A stretch of 6,482 nt of DNA, taken from NCBI GenBank assembly GCA_022710025.1, contig JAKLHS010000034.1, positions 1 to 6,482 of the forward strand, given 5' to 3'. The notes beneath the pieces were generated by a model. That model was not told where the DNA came from. It ran no database searches and saw only the letters and a program-made list of their open reading frames with translations. Made by a program: the position numbers and the translations under genes. The stretch is from Caldisericota bacterium (GTDB lineage: Bacteria > Caldisericota > Caldisericia > Cryosericales > Cryosericaceae). This document shows, piece by piece, positions 1-6,289 of this stretch (its first letter is position 1; each line of letters opens with the position of its first letter).

Positions 1-1
1 T

Positions 2-544
2 GCGAACCCGGTGCGGACGAGGATCCTTGTGACGATGAACTTGACCAGCACGGAATCCGGCATTTCAGTGAAACAGCTTTCGGAGAAACTGAACATGTCG
101 CACGGAACCGTTTTTTATCACGTCAGGCAGCTCCTGAGCGTGGGGCTCATTGAGGAAGCCGGTACCCGTGAAGTCAACGGCATCATCGAGCGTTTTTACC
201 GGCCCGTCAGACGGATAGTGCGCATTTCGCCGGAGGCGGCAGCTCAGATGGATATTCCCGTCAACATGTATTTTGAAGAGACATATCAGCAGACACGCAA
301 GCCCCGGGGCAGACGCAGTTTTGTCGACCATGGCATCTATGTTGACGAAAAACAACGAGACGAGTTCCTGAAGCGGTATGTTGAGCTGTGCGCTGAGTAT
401 GAGACTCCGGGCGAAGGCAAGATGCACCTTTCAGCTTCATTGATCACCTATGAGGTACGTGATGGGCTGGAGGACATGCCGGATGCCGAGCATGACGTGC
501 TGCGATCAGAACCGGCGAGAAGGGGGAAGCGAAAACGGAATTGA
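2..544 (+). CDS. ArsR-type winged helix-turn-helix transcriptional regulator (5' end cut by window edge)
   Basis: Probable DNA-binding transcriptional regulator. The frame is open to the left edge and the first visible residues (ANPVRTRIL) match the usual start of helix 1 in ArsR-like domains, so the true start lies outside the window; the GTG at 11 has no ribosome binding site and would cut the domain. The helix-turn-helix is encoded at about 65-139, with recognition helix SHGTVFYHVRQL, followed by a wing at about 140-208 (GLIEEAG, then IIERFYRPV), typical of the HTH_20/ArsR-like group. After the domain come about 110 residues I cannot assign, ending in a very basic tail (ARRGKRKRN). No metal-binding Cys pair is visible: the only Cys is in the C-terminal part, so a metal-sensing role is not supported. 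Target genes and ligand are unknown. A terminator at 638-676 ends the unit, so it is probably not co-transcribed with uppP. Confidence 0.8.
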   Translation, partial: ANPVRTRILVTMNLTSTESGISVKQLSEKLNMSHGTVFYHVRQLLSVGLIEEAGTREVNGIIERFYRPVRRIVRISPEAAAQMDIPVNMYFEETYQQTRKPRGRRSFVDHGIYVDEKQRDEFLKRYVELCAEYETPGEGKMHLSASLITYEVRDGLEDMPDAEHDVLRSEPARRGKRKRN

Positions 545-579
545 CACGGAAGTGATGTGCAGAAACCGGCTGGCGGTAT

Positions 580-626
580 GGTGTCGGCTGGTTGGCCGTC
601 ACCGGGCGCCGTAGCTCTCATGGCGC
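580..626 (+). other. Two consecutive hairpins in the 3' untranslated region of the regulator gene
   Basis: Hairpin A pairs GGTG-T-CGGC (580-588) with GCCG-T-CACC (595-603): eight base pairs around one T-T mismatch and a 6-base loop. Hairpin B pairs GCGCC (606-610) with GGCGC (622-626) around an 11-base loop. Together with the terminator stem just downstream they make a compact structured tail about 100 bases long. The pairings are seen directly; any function (RNA stability, processed small RNA, attenuation) is inference. Confidence 0.4.
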
Positions 627-637
627 ACTCCTTCTGT

Positions 638-676
638 ACTCCGGGGTCTGGCGAAGGGCCCCGGAGTCGCTTTTTT
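638..676 (+). terminator. Rho-independent terminator after the ArsR-type regulator
   Basis: A perfect 9-bp GC-rich stem, ACTCCGGGG (638-646) with CCCCGGAGT (659-667), can extend inward by one C-G and two G-T pairs to leave a 6-base loop. It is followed by CGC and six T residues (671-676). This is the classic intrinsic terminator layout. It lies about 95 bases past the regulator stop codon and 160 bases before uppP, and so separates the two transcription units. Confidence 0.85.
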
Positions 677-838
677 GTCCAACAGTACCCATGCTATGCC
701 CCGTCCATGTCGCGCAGAGTGTAATCGTCACGTCAGCGGTGAGTTCCGGCGGAACTCTTGTGACAGCGCCTTTGCTTTTTGACCTCACGCGTCTACGATG
801 TTGCGTGTACGCAAGGTCACACGCTGGAGGTACTGCCC
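677..838 (+). promoter_or_regulatory. Non-coding leader upstream of uppP, with possible weak promoter
   Basis: This stretch between the terminator and the uppP start must hold the uppP promoter if the terminator is efficient. The best -10-like match I see is TACGAT (794-799), preceded 17 bases earlier by the poor -35 TTTGCT (771-776), so the promoter assignment is weak. A palindromic site lies at 741-757. GGAGG at 826-830 is the ribosome binding site, 8 bases before the GTG start. No small gene with a ribosome binding site was found here; the open frame covering 592-942 has neither a plausible start signal nor recognisable protein features. Confidence 0.35.
741..757. repeat. Perfect 17-base inverted repeat upstream of uppP
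   Basis: GAGTTCC (741-747), a GGC spacer, then GGAACTC (751-757): a perfect 7+7 palindrome centred about 90 bases before the uppP start. It could be an operator for a dimeric regulator or an RNA hairpin with a 3-base loop. It is not followed by a run of T, so it is not a standard terminator. It does not match the CIRCE element or the Gram-positive LexA box as I know them. Confidence 0.5.
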
Positions 839-1654
839 GTGGTATTGTGGAAAAGCATCGTGCTTGGAATCGTGCAGGGCCTTACGGAGTTTCTGCCGGT
901 CAGCAGTTCGGGCCACCTTGTCGTCTGGTCCGGTATCCTTAAAGCCGACTCGACGCTCGCATTCGACGTCGCTCTTCACTTCGGCAGTCTCATTGCTTTG
1001 ATCGTTTACTTCTGGCGTGACGTTGTCGGGTTGTTCCAGGGGTTTGTGGCAACGTTCCGCCGGGATCTGTCTCGTGCGGAAAAACGGAAACGTACGGTTC
1101 TCTGGCTGATTGTCGTTTCCATCGTTCCTTCGGCTGTTGCGGGCATCCTGCTGAGTGACAGGATCGAAGCTGCTTTCTCCAACTGCTATGTCGTCGCGGC
1201 GATGTTTCTGGTGACGGCCTTGCTGTTGTTCCTGCAACGATTCTGTTCCACGAGCCGCGATATCAGGGATATCACCTGGAAGGACGCGATAATGATCGGC
1301 ATCGGACAGATGTTTGCACTCCTTCCCGGTCTATCGCGCAGCGGGACGACGATGTCCATCGGTGTGTATCGTGGGCTCCGGCAGGAGGATGCCGCGCACT
1401 TCAGCTTTCTCATGGCCATTCCGACGATAGCGGGAGCGACTCTGCTCAAGGCAGTGGATTTCGTGAAGGCGAGCCTGTCGTCGGAAGCCCTCCTGGAGAT
1501 AGGGATCGGCATCGCCGTCAGCGTTTTGACGAGCCTTGTGGCCATTCAGCTGCTGCTTGGAGCAGCGCGCAGAGGAAAGATGCAGTGGTTTGCCGTATAC
1601 TGCGTCGCAGCCGCGGCATTCACCTTCGTGGCGCACTATATGGGCCTCTTCTGA
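839..1654 (+). CDS. uppP: Undecaprenyl-diphosphatase (UppP/BacA family)
   Basis: Integral membrane enzyme that removes a phosphate from undecaprenyl diphosphate, regenerating the C55 lipid carrier for peptidoglycan and other envelope polymers; family members also give bacitracin resistance. The GTG start at 839 is chosen because GGAGG at 826-830 sits 8 bases upstream and the protein then begins MVLWKSIVLG, as family members do; a TTG 60 bases upstream would add 20 residues unlike the family. The resulting 271 residues are normal length. The first signature is at residues 13-27 (QGLTEFLPVSSSGHL), with Q13, E17 and H26 at positions matching E. coli E17, E21 and H30. The second, PGLSRSGTT, is at 163-171, with R167 matching the catalytic Arg. 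Hydrophobic segments lie around 42-58, 87-105, 117-132, 149-162, 188-204, 218-240 and 250-268. The product acts in the cytoplasmic membrane. fhs follows after 68 bases with no terminator, so co-transcription is possible. Confidence 0.95.
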   Translation: MVLWKSIVLGIVQGLTEFLPVSSSGHLVVWSGILKADSTLAFDVALHFGSLIALIVYFWRDVVGLFQGFVATFRRDLSRAEKRKRTVLWLIVVSIVPSAVAGILLSDRIEAAFSNCYVVAAMFLVTALLLFLQRFCSTSRDIRDITWKDAIMIGIGQMFALLPGLSRSGTTMSIGVYRGLRQEDAAHFSFLMAIPTIAGATLLKAVDFVKASLSSEALLEIGIGIAVSVLTSLVAIQLLLGAARRGKMQWFAVYCVAAAAFTFVAHYMGLF

Positions 1655-1722
1655 AGTGGGAAACGAATGTAAGACAACAGAAGCCGTTGGCAGAATGTTT
1701 CATGCGAAAGGGGGATTGAACC

Positions 1723-3426
1723 ATGTTTGAACGCGCATCAGGCAAGAAGAGCATCAATGAATTGGCTCGATCGCTTGAAATTCGGGATGGGGAGATAGAT
1801 TACGTAGGGCGGTATATGGCCAAGGTGGACTACCACATCCTGAACAGGCTTCAAGATCGACCGGATGGGAAGTACATAGACGTCACCGCCATCACGCCGA
1901 CTCCCTTCGGGGAGGGGAAGACCGTTACGACGATTGGTCTCGGCATGTCTCTCAACAAATTGGGGTATAAAACGGTCAATGCATTGCGTGAACCGTCGAT
2001 GGGTCCCGTGTTCGGCATCAAGGGTGGCGGGACCGGTGGCGGCAGATCCGTCCTGTTTCCCATGGAGCAGATAAACCTGCACTTTACCGGCGATATTCAC
2101 GCAGTCGAAACGGCGACGAACCTGCTGGCGGCTGCCGTCGACAACCATATCTGGCAGGGCAATGAGCTGGATATCGATCCGTCGACGATCAGCTGGCGGA
2201 GGACCATGGACGTAGAAGACAGATCGCTGCGTGAGCTCTCCATAGACCTGGAGGAGAAGCAGAAAGGGGTGCGCACGCAACGTACGTATCAAACGGGCTT
2301 CGATATCGCCGCGGCGTCGCCCATCATGGCTATCATGGGTCTCACGACGGGATTCGAGGATCTGCATCAGCGCATTGCGGAGATCGTCGTTGCCAGGGAT
2401 CGGTCAGGGAAGCCCGTCACTGTTGCGGACCTGCGCGCAACGGGTGGCCTTGCGGCGGTCCTGAAGGATGCAATCTACCCGAATCTCGTGCAAACTGAGG
2501 AAGGAACGCCGGCGTTTGTCCACATCGGACCGTTTGCCAACATCGCATTCGGCAACAATTCGGTCCTGTCGGACCGTATTGCGCTCAAGTTGGGCGATTA
2601 TGTCGTCACGGAGAGCGGATTCGGCGCGGACATGGGATTTGAGAAACTCATGGATATCAAGCTGAGACAGGCTGGCATGAAAGCGCCGGACTGTGTCGTC
2701 ATCGTGGCGACCGTCCGTGCACTCAAGATGCACGGCGGTGCTTACGGCATCAAACCCGGCAAGAAGCTCGACCCTGCCGCTGTGAATGCAGTGAATATGC
2801 CCGCTCTCGATGTCGGTTGTGAGAACCTGAGAGTGCACGTCGAAAACGTCCGATCGTACGGCCTTCCCGTGGTAGTAGCCATCAACAGATTCCCTACGGA
2901 TACGGCAGAAGAAATCGCGCTGATCCAGAGAAAGGCGACGGAATTCGGAGCAACGGCCGCCGTTTCTCACAGTTACTTCGTTGACGGCAGCGACGGTGGG
3001 ATCGAGTTGGCGCATGTCGTCCAGGAAGTCGCTTCGACGGCTCATGTGGACCGGGTCACTTACCCCTACGCGTTGAGTGACAGTATCGAAGAGAAGATGC
3101 GTAAGCTCGTACGCTCCATATACAGGGCGGCAGATATCGACTTGGCGCCGGCAGCCACCGAACGCATCCGCGAGTTTACTGCCGCAGGGTATGACGCCTG
3201 GCCCATCTGCATGGCCAAGACACACCTGTCTATCAGTCATGATCCGGATATGAAGAATGCCCCGTCCGGCTACCTGTTTCCCATCAGAGATATCCGTGCA
3301 GCAACGGGGGCGCGATTCCTATATCCGCTCGGTGGAACGATGCAGACCATGCCGGGCCTGTCAAAGGAACCGGCCCTGGTCAACATAGATGTCACCGAGG
3401 ATGGTACGATCACGGGCTTGCGGTAG
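1723..3426 (+). CDS. fhs: Formate--tetrahydrofolate ligase (10-formyl-THF synthetase), divergent
   Basis: Cytoplasmic enzyme joining formate to tetrahydrofolate with ATP, giving 10-formyl-THF for purine synthesis and one-carbon metabolism; in acetogens it is a step of the methyl branch of the Wood-Ljungdahl pathway, though nothing else here indicates that pathway. The ATG at 1723 follows AAGGGGGA (1708-1715) by 7 bases. At 567 residues it is close to the usual 555-560. The P-loop TPFGEGKTVTT is at 60-70 (K66, T67), REPSMGP at 89-95, INLHFTGDIHA at 117-127, PFANIAFGNNS at 270-280, VATVRALKMHGG at 328-339 (the second family signature, intact), AINRFPTDT at 386-394, and PICMAKT plus MPGLSKEP in the C-terminal part. 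Departures from the usual family: GGAAGGGY is GGGTGGGR (101-108); the HG before GPF is HI; AHGCNS is AFGNNS; and the SEVWAKGGEGG segment reads SHSYFVDGSDGG (415-426), one residue longer and without the Trp. The reading frame is intact, so this looks like a divergent functional enzyme, not a decayed one. Confidence 0.93.
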   Translation: MFERASGKKSINELARSLEIRDGEIDYVGRYMAKVDYHILNRLQDRPDGKYIDVTAITPTPFGEGKTVTTIGLGMSLNKLGYKTVNALREPSMGPVFGIKGGGTGGGRSVLFPMEQINLHFTGDIHAVETATNLLAAAVDNHIWQGNELDIDPSTISWRRTMDVEDRSLRELSIDLEEKQKGVRTQRTYQTGFDIAAASPIMAIMGLTTGFEDLHQRIAEIVVARDRSGKPVTVADLRATGGLAAVLKDAIYPNLVQTEEGTPAFVHIGPFANIAFGNNSVLSDRIALKLGDYVVTESGFGADMGFEKLMDIKLRQAGMKAPDCVVIVATVRALKMHGGAYGIKPGKKLDPAAVNAVNMPALDVGCENLRVHVENVRSYGLPVVVAINRFPTDTAEEIALIQRKATEFGATAAVSHSYFVDGSDGGIELAHVVQEVASTAHVDRVTYPYALSDSIEEKMRKLVRSIYRAADIDLAPAATERIREFTAAGYDAWPICMAKTHLSISHDPDMKNAPSGYLFPIRDIRAATGARFLYPLGGTMQTMPGLSKEPALVNIDVTEDGTITGLR

Positions 3427-3456
3427 GACGCATACCGATAGTGTGAAGAACTCCCC

Positions 3457-3485
3457 CTGTGAGCACTATTCTCGCCGGATACAAT
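3457..3485 (+). promoter_or_regulatory. Possible promoter for the rubrerythrin gene
   Basis: TACAAT at 3480-3485 matches five of six bases of a sigma-70 -10 box, 34 bases before the rubrerythrin start. The -35 region at 17-base spacing, CTGTGA (3457-3462), is poor. ATAGTG (3438-3443) and CACTAT (3464-3469) form a loose inverted repeat spanning the -35 region and could be an operator half-site pair, but the 20-base loop makes this weak. Confidence 0.3.
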
Positions 3486-3519
3486 GGACGGCAGCAGCAT
3501 ATCTCTCGTATGGAGGTGT

Positions 3520-4101
3520 ATGTTGAAGCAGACATTCCTGAACCTGGGGGCTGCCTTCATCGGCGAATCCATGGCCCGCAACCGCTATACCATGTACAAC
3601 AAGGTCGCTCGCACGGAGGGGTATGAACAAATAGCAGGCATCTTCGCCGAGACAGCAGAGCAGGAGAGAGCGCATGCGAAGATCCTTTTTGAGTTGCTGC
3701 AGGGTATCAAGGAGGAAAACGGCGGGGAGCTTACGGTGCCTTCAGCCGAAGTACCTCTTGTTCTCGGCACGACGGCGGAAAACCTGAAGGCGGCCATTGC
3801 CGGCGAGCACTATGAGACGACGACCATGTACCCTGGCTTCGCCGAAACGGCTGAGCGCGAGGGATACGGCCCCATAGCGACTCGCCTGCGTGCCATCGCT
3901 GTCGCCGAGGCGCATCACGAGGAACGGTACGGCAAACTTCTCAAGGAAGTCGAAGCGCAGAGCGTTTTCAGGAAAGAGCACAAAATACTCTGGGTCTGCC
4001 GTGAGTGCGGCTATGTTCATGAAGGAACGGAACCGCCTGCGAAGTGTCCTGCATGTCAGCACCCCTACAGCTTCTACCAGGTCAAGGACGAGAACTACTA
4101 G
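3520..4101 (+). CDS. rbr: Rubrerythrin (diiron peroxidase with C-terminal rubredoxin domain)
   Basis: Cytoplasmic non-haem iron peroxidase that reduces hydrogen peroxide to water with electrons from rubredoxin-type donors; typical of anaerobes. The 193-residue product has an N-terminal four-helix diiron domain (about 1-145) and a C-terminal rubredoxin domain (about 153-193). Likely iron ligands are E16 (in GESMARNRY), E49 and H52 (first ExxH), E96 and E99 (in [15 protein letters not shown]), and E130 and H133 (second Exx[10 protein letters not shown]). The rubredoxin site is C160-x2-C163 and C176-x2-C179. All expected residues are present and the length is normal, so it should be active. GGAGG at 3512-3516 is only 3 bases before the ATG at 3520; a TTG at 3523 has better spacing (6 bases) and would shorten the protein by one residue. 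An upstream in-frame ATG at 3484 has no ribosome binding site and would add 12 residues not seen in the family. It is probably transcribed separately from fhs (93-base gap). Confidence 0.95.
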   Translation: MLKQTFLNLGAAFIGESMARNRYTMYNKVARTEGYEQIAGIFAETAEQERAHAKILFELLQGIKEENGGELTVPSAEVPLVLGTTAENLKAAIAGEHYETTTMYPGFAETAEREGYGPIATRLRAIAVAEAHHEERYGKLLKEVEAQSVFRKEHKILWVCRECGYVHEGTEPPAKCPACQHPYSFYQVKDENY

Positions 4102-4114
4102 GATCATCGACGAG

Positions 4115-4143
4115 GGTGAAGGGACACCGGGTGTCCCTTCACC
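4115..4143 (+). terminator. Perfect 13-bp hairpin after rubrerythrin, terminator-like
   Basis: GGTGAAGGGACAC (4115-4127) pairs perfectly with GTGTCCCTTCACC (4131-4143) around a CGG loop, starting 14 bases after the rubrerythrin stop. The stem is strong enough for a terminator, but the following bases (GGAATATTTG) are only mildly T-rich. It may end the rubrerythrin transcript, protect its 3' end, or serve as a binding site for a dimeric protein on DNA. A terminator is the most likely reading from its position. Confidence 0.55.
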
Positions 4144-4156
4144 GGAATATTTGCTG

Positions 4157-4224
4157 GGACCGACGATTGCGCACTTCTGCCGAGAAGGTTGTGAACATGT
4201 CGTGTATACCGGGGTTCGTCGGCC
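4157..4224 (+). promoter_or_regulatory. Possibly structured leader of the cyclophilin operon
   Basis: CCGACGA (4160-4166) is complementary to TCGTCGG (4216-4222). With a bulged A at 4159 the pairing extends by two G-C pairs (4157-4158 with 4223-4224). Inside this long loop, CTTCT (4174-4178) and AGAAG (4183-4187) form a small stem with a GCCG loop. No convincing sigma-70 promoter was found in this 145-base gap, although one may exist. The fold matches no riboswitch class that I recognise and could be chance. Confidence 0.25.
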
Positions 4225-4246
4225 ATGATGATAATCAGGAGAAATG

Positions 4247-4918
4247 ATGGGTTCCAAGCAGAAGAAGATCCAATCCAAGCTCACCCGAGCTCAGGAGCTG
4301 CAGAAGAAGTACCCCGGTCACAGACCGATACCACCCAGCAAACGAACAGTCATCATCACGCTGGCAGCGACGGTGATTCTGTCGCTGCTCATTGTTTTCG
4401 TGTTCATGAAGAAGATACCGACGATCGAATTGCCGTCAAACCGATACGTCGAACTTGAGACGAGCATGGGAAACATTAAACTTGAGCTCTATTCGGAGAA
4501 GGCTCCCAGGACGGTCGCTCAATTCTGCGATAATGTAAACGCAGGAAGGTATGACGGCCTGACGTTTCACCGAGTCGTCAAGGGGTTCATGATACAAGGC
4601 GGTGACCCAAACGGGAACGGCACGGGAGGGGGATCCGTCGCGTTCGAGAAGACCGATATCAGCCACATCAGGGGAACGATCTCCATGGCTTCATCGCAGG
4701 CCGGTGTGACTCAATCCGACATGCAGTTCTTCATTATGGACGGCGACTCCACGAGCTTGGATGGCCAGTTTGCTGCATTCGGGCGGGTATATGAGGGGAT
4801 GGATGTCGTGGATAAGATCGCCGGTGTCGCTGTCGGCCCTAACCCCGCTATCCCGGGGGAGCAATCCATTCCACTGACAAAGATCACGATCATTGACGCA
4901 AGAGAGATCTTTAACTAG
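4247..4918 (+). CDS. Membrane-anchored cyclophilin-type peptidyl-prolyl cis-trans isomerase
   Basis: Catalyses cis-trans isomerisation of proline peptide bonds during protein folding. The 223 residues hold a strongly basic N-terminus (1-33), one hydrophobic membrane segment (about 34-54, TVIITLAATVILSLLIVFVF), then a cyclophilin domain (about 66-220). The basic N-terminus predicts N-inside topology, placing the domain outside the cytoplasmic membrane; no lipobox or signal-peptidase site is evident, so it is a permanent anchor. Catalytic-site positions by comparison with human cyclophilin A are R109 (R55), F114 (F60), M115 (M61), Q117 (Q63), Q160 (Q111) and F162 (F113). S170 replaces Trp121 and F175 replaces His126; loss of that Trp is common in bacteria and usually lowers cyclosporin binding. 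AGGAG at 4237-4241 is 5 bases before the ATG at 4247 and only 2 before another ATG at 4244, so 4247 is preferred. The next gene is a cytosolic paralogue 9 bases downstream. Confidence 0.93.
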   Translation: MGSKQKKIQSKLTRAQELQKKYPGHRPIPPSKRTVIITLAATVILSLLIVFVFMKKIPTIELPSNRYVELETSMGNIKLELYSEKAPRTVAQFCDNVNAGRYDGLTFHRVVKGFMIQGGDPNGNGTGGGSVAFEKTDISHIRGTISMASSQAGVTQSDMQFFIMDGDSTSLDGQFAAFGRVYEGMDVVDKIAGVAVGPNPAIPGEQSIPLTKITIIDAREIFN

Positions 4919-4927
4919 GAGATATCG

Positions 4928-5425
4928 ATGGAGTTAAACGACAGATATGTGCGCATGGAGACAACCAAGGGTACCATGGAGCTGGAGCTACTCTCAGATC
5001 ACGCTCCACAGACTGTGAAACGCTTCATGGACGCCGTGAATGCAGGGAAGTATGACGGCCTGAAATTCCACCGTATCATCAAGGACTTCATGGTTCAGGG
5101 CGGCGATCCACTGGGCACAGGAATGGGCGGTGGAAATGTCGGATTTGAGGGTTCGGACGTGAAGCACGAACCGGGAGTCATCAGCATGGCAGCCCAGGAA
5201 GCGCACATCGATCAGTCGGATATGCAATTCTTCATCATGACCAGCACCGTACGAGAGCTGGACGGGAACTACACGGCATTCGGGCGCATCGTGCGCGGTA
5301 TGGATGTCCTGAAAGCCATAGCGGAGACGCCCGTAGGCCAGGCCCCTTGGGGCGAGCGGTCAAGGCCGCTTGAAGACGTGCGCATCGTCACGGCAGTCGA
5401 GATCAACAACCAGTCGGACCAGTAG
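4928..5425 (+). CDS. Cytosolic cyclophilin-type peptidyl-prolyl cis-trans isomerase
   Basis: Single-domain 165-residue cyclophilin with no signal peptide or membrane segment, so it acts in the cytoplasm on proline peptide bonds. Active-site residues are present: FHRI (R49), F54, M55, Q57 in the QGGDP motif, and Q100 and F102 in SDMQFFIM. E110 stands where human cyclophilin A has Trp121, and Y115 where it has His126. The ATG at 4928 has AGGAG at 4917-4921, overlapping the TAG stop of the preceding gene, with 6 bases of spacing; this indicates one operon with likely translational coupling. It aligns without gaps to the domain of the upstream protein (R6-G137 with R66-G197), with about 75 identical residues of 132 by hand count. 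The pair therefore arose by tandem duplication, with the membrane anchor gained by one copy or lost by the other. The next gene starts 7 bases after its stop. Confidence 0.95.
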   Translation: MELNDRYVRMETTKGTMELELLSDHAPQTVKRFMDAVNAGKYDGLKFHRIIKDFMVQGGDPLGTGMGGGNVGFEGSDVKHEPGVISMAAQEAHIDQSDMQFFIMTSTVRELDGNYTAFGRIVRGMDVLKAIAETPVGQAPWGERSRPLEDVRIVTAVEINNQSDQ

Positions 5426-5432
5426 CGGTTGC

Positions 5433-6266
5433 ATGGCAATACGCATCGTCACCGATTCTACAAGCAGTTTGCCGACGGATTTTGTGACGAAGCACGACGT
5501 GCCGGTCGTGCCCCTGAAAGTGTCGGTCAACGGCGTATTCTATCGCGAATACGTGGAGATAAGTCCTGATGCGTTCTATGCGGGACAGAGGGCCGGGGCC
5601 AAGTCAGGCACCACTCAGCCCGGTCCGGAGGAATTCATGGCCGTCTACAGCCGACTTCTGCAGAAAGCTGACGACGAGGTACTCAGCCTGCACGTTTCGG
5701 CTGCCATGAGCGGAACGCTGAACAGTGCATATATCGCGGCGGAACAGACAGATCCGGGACGCGTTCACCTGTATGACACGCGCATGGCAGGGTTGGGTCT
5801 CGGATTCATGGTCATGGAAGCCGTGCGCCTCTCAGAGCGCGGCATGGGAATCAGTGACATTGTTTCCGTACTCGATGATATGCGGCGGAAAACACATCTC
5901 TACTTCCTTGTGGGAACGATGAAGTATCTGGTCGAGGGCGGGCGTGTCGGCAAGGCAGCCGGCGTAGCCGCAAGCCTTCTCCAGATCAAACCCATCCTGA
6001 CGGTACGAGATGGTATCGTGGATGTGTATGAGCGTCCGAGAACGATGCGGAAAGCTCTGGATCGCATGTGGACAATCGTAGATCAGGCTGTCGTGCAGGG
6101 TATCCACTCCATCGGATTTCAATACACGGGCAACAGGACACAAGTCGAAGGAATGCAGAAGGAATTCACGAGGAAGACCGGGATTTCATCCGTTCTTGCT
6201 CAACTGGGTCCCGTCATAGGATGTCACACGGGACCCGAGACCATGGGCATCATCGTTGTTGGCTGA
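5433..6266 (+). CDS. DegV family protein, fatty-acid-binding (FakB-like)
   Basis: DegV proteins bind a fatty acid in a deep pocket; characterised members (FakB) present it to the kinase FakA, giving acyl-phosphate for phospholipid synthesis. The 277 residues are the usual length. Visible family motifs are IVTDSTSSLP (5-14), VVPLKV (25-30), SGTTQPGPEEF (58-68, the T-Q-P motif), SAAMSGTLNSA (89-99, with S93 at the expected ligand-binding Ser), LYDTRMAGLGLGF (113-125), YLVEGGRVGKAAG (165-177), LLQIKPIL (182-189) and the C-terminal GPVIGCHTGPE (259-269). The ATG at 5433 gives the standard family N-terminus. No clear ribosome binding site precedes it, so translation may be coupled to the cyclophilin gene that stops 7 bases upstream. 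An in-frame TTG at 5370 would overlap that gene and add 21 unrelated residues. No FakA kinase gene is in the window. Lipid specificity cannot be read from the sequence. Confidence 0.92.
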   Translation: MAIRIVTDSTSSLPTDFVTKHDVPVVPLKVSVNGVFYREYVEISPDAFYAGQRAGAKSGTTQPGPEEFMAVYSRLLQKADDEVLSLHVSAAMSGTLNSAYIAAEQTDPGRVHLYDTRMAGLGLGFMVMEAVRLSERGMGISDIVSVLDDMRRKTHLYFLVGTMKYLVEGGRVGKAAGVAASLLQIKPILTVRDGIVDVYERPRTMRKALDRMWTIVDQAVVQGIHSIGFQYTGNRTQVEGMQKEFTRKTGISSVLAQLGPVIGCHTGPETMGIIVVG

Positions 6267-6289
6267 CAGGATTGATCGGATAGTATCGG

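Noticed and set aside
779..838. TTG start for uppP adding 20 residues
   Set aside because: The GTG at 839 has a well-spaced GGAGG and gives the standard family N-terminus; the extra residues would span the ribosome binding site.
592..942. Open frame of 116 codons on the plus strand upstream of uppP
   Set aside because: It runs through a strong terminator and into the uppP coding region in another frame, and has no ribosome binding site or family features.
1655..1722. Possible ZTP (pfl) or tetrahydrofolate riboswitch before fhs
   Set aside because: fhs is a known target of such riboswitches, but this 68-base gap lacks the conserved pfl elements such as the CCGCCUGGGC segment and shows no terminator or sequestering stem.
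1738..2367. Open frame of 209 codons on the minus strand
   Set aside because: Also wholly antisense to fhs, with no recognisable domain or start signal.
2404..3240. Long open frame of 278 codons on the minus strand
   Set aside because: It lies wholly inside fhs, which is strongly supported by family motifs; the minus-strand product resembles nothing I know and is rich in His and Arg, as expected of a shadow frame.
5370..5432. Upstream TTG start for the first DegV gene
   Set aside because: It would overlap the cyclophilin gene by 56 bases and add 21 low-complexity residues absent from DegV proteins; the ATG at 5433 gives the normal N-terminus.
6259..6286. Possible promoter TTGGCT / TAGTAT before the second DegV gene
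   Set aside because: Only four of six bases match in each box with 16-base spacing, and it overlaps the end of the first DegV gene; too weak to list as a feature.
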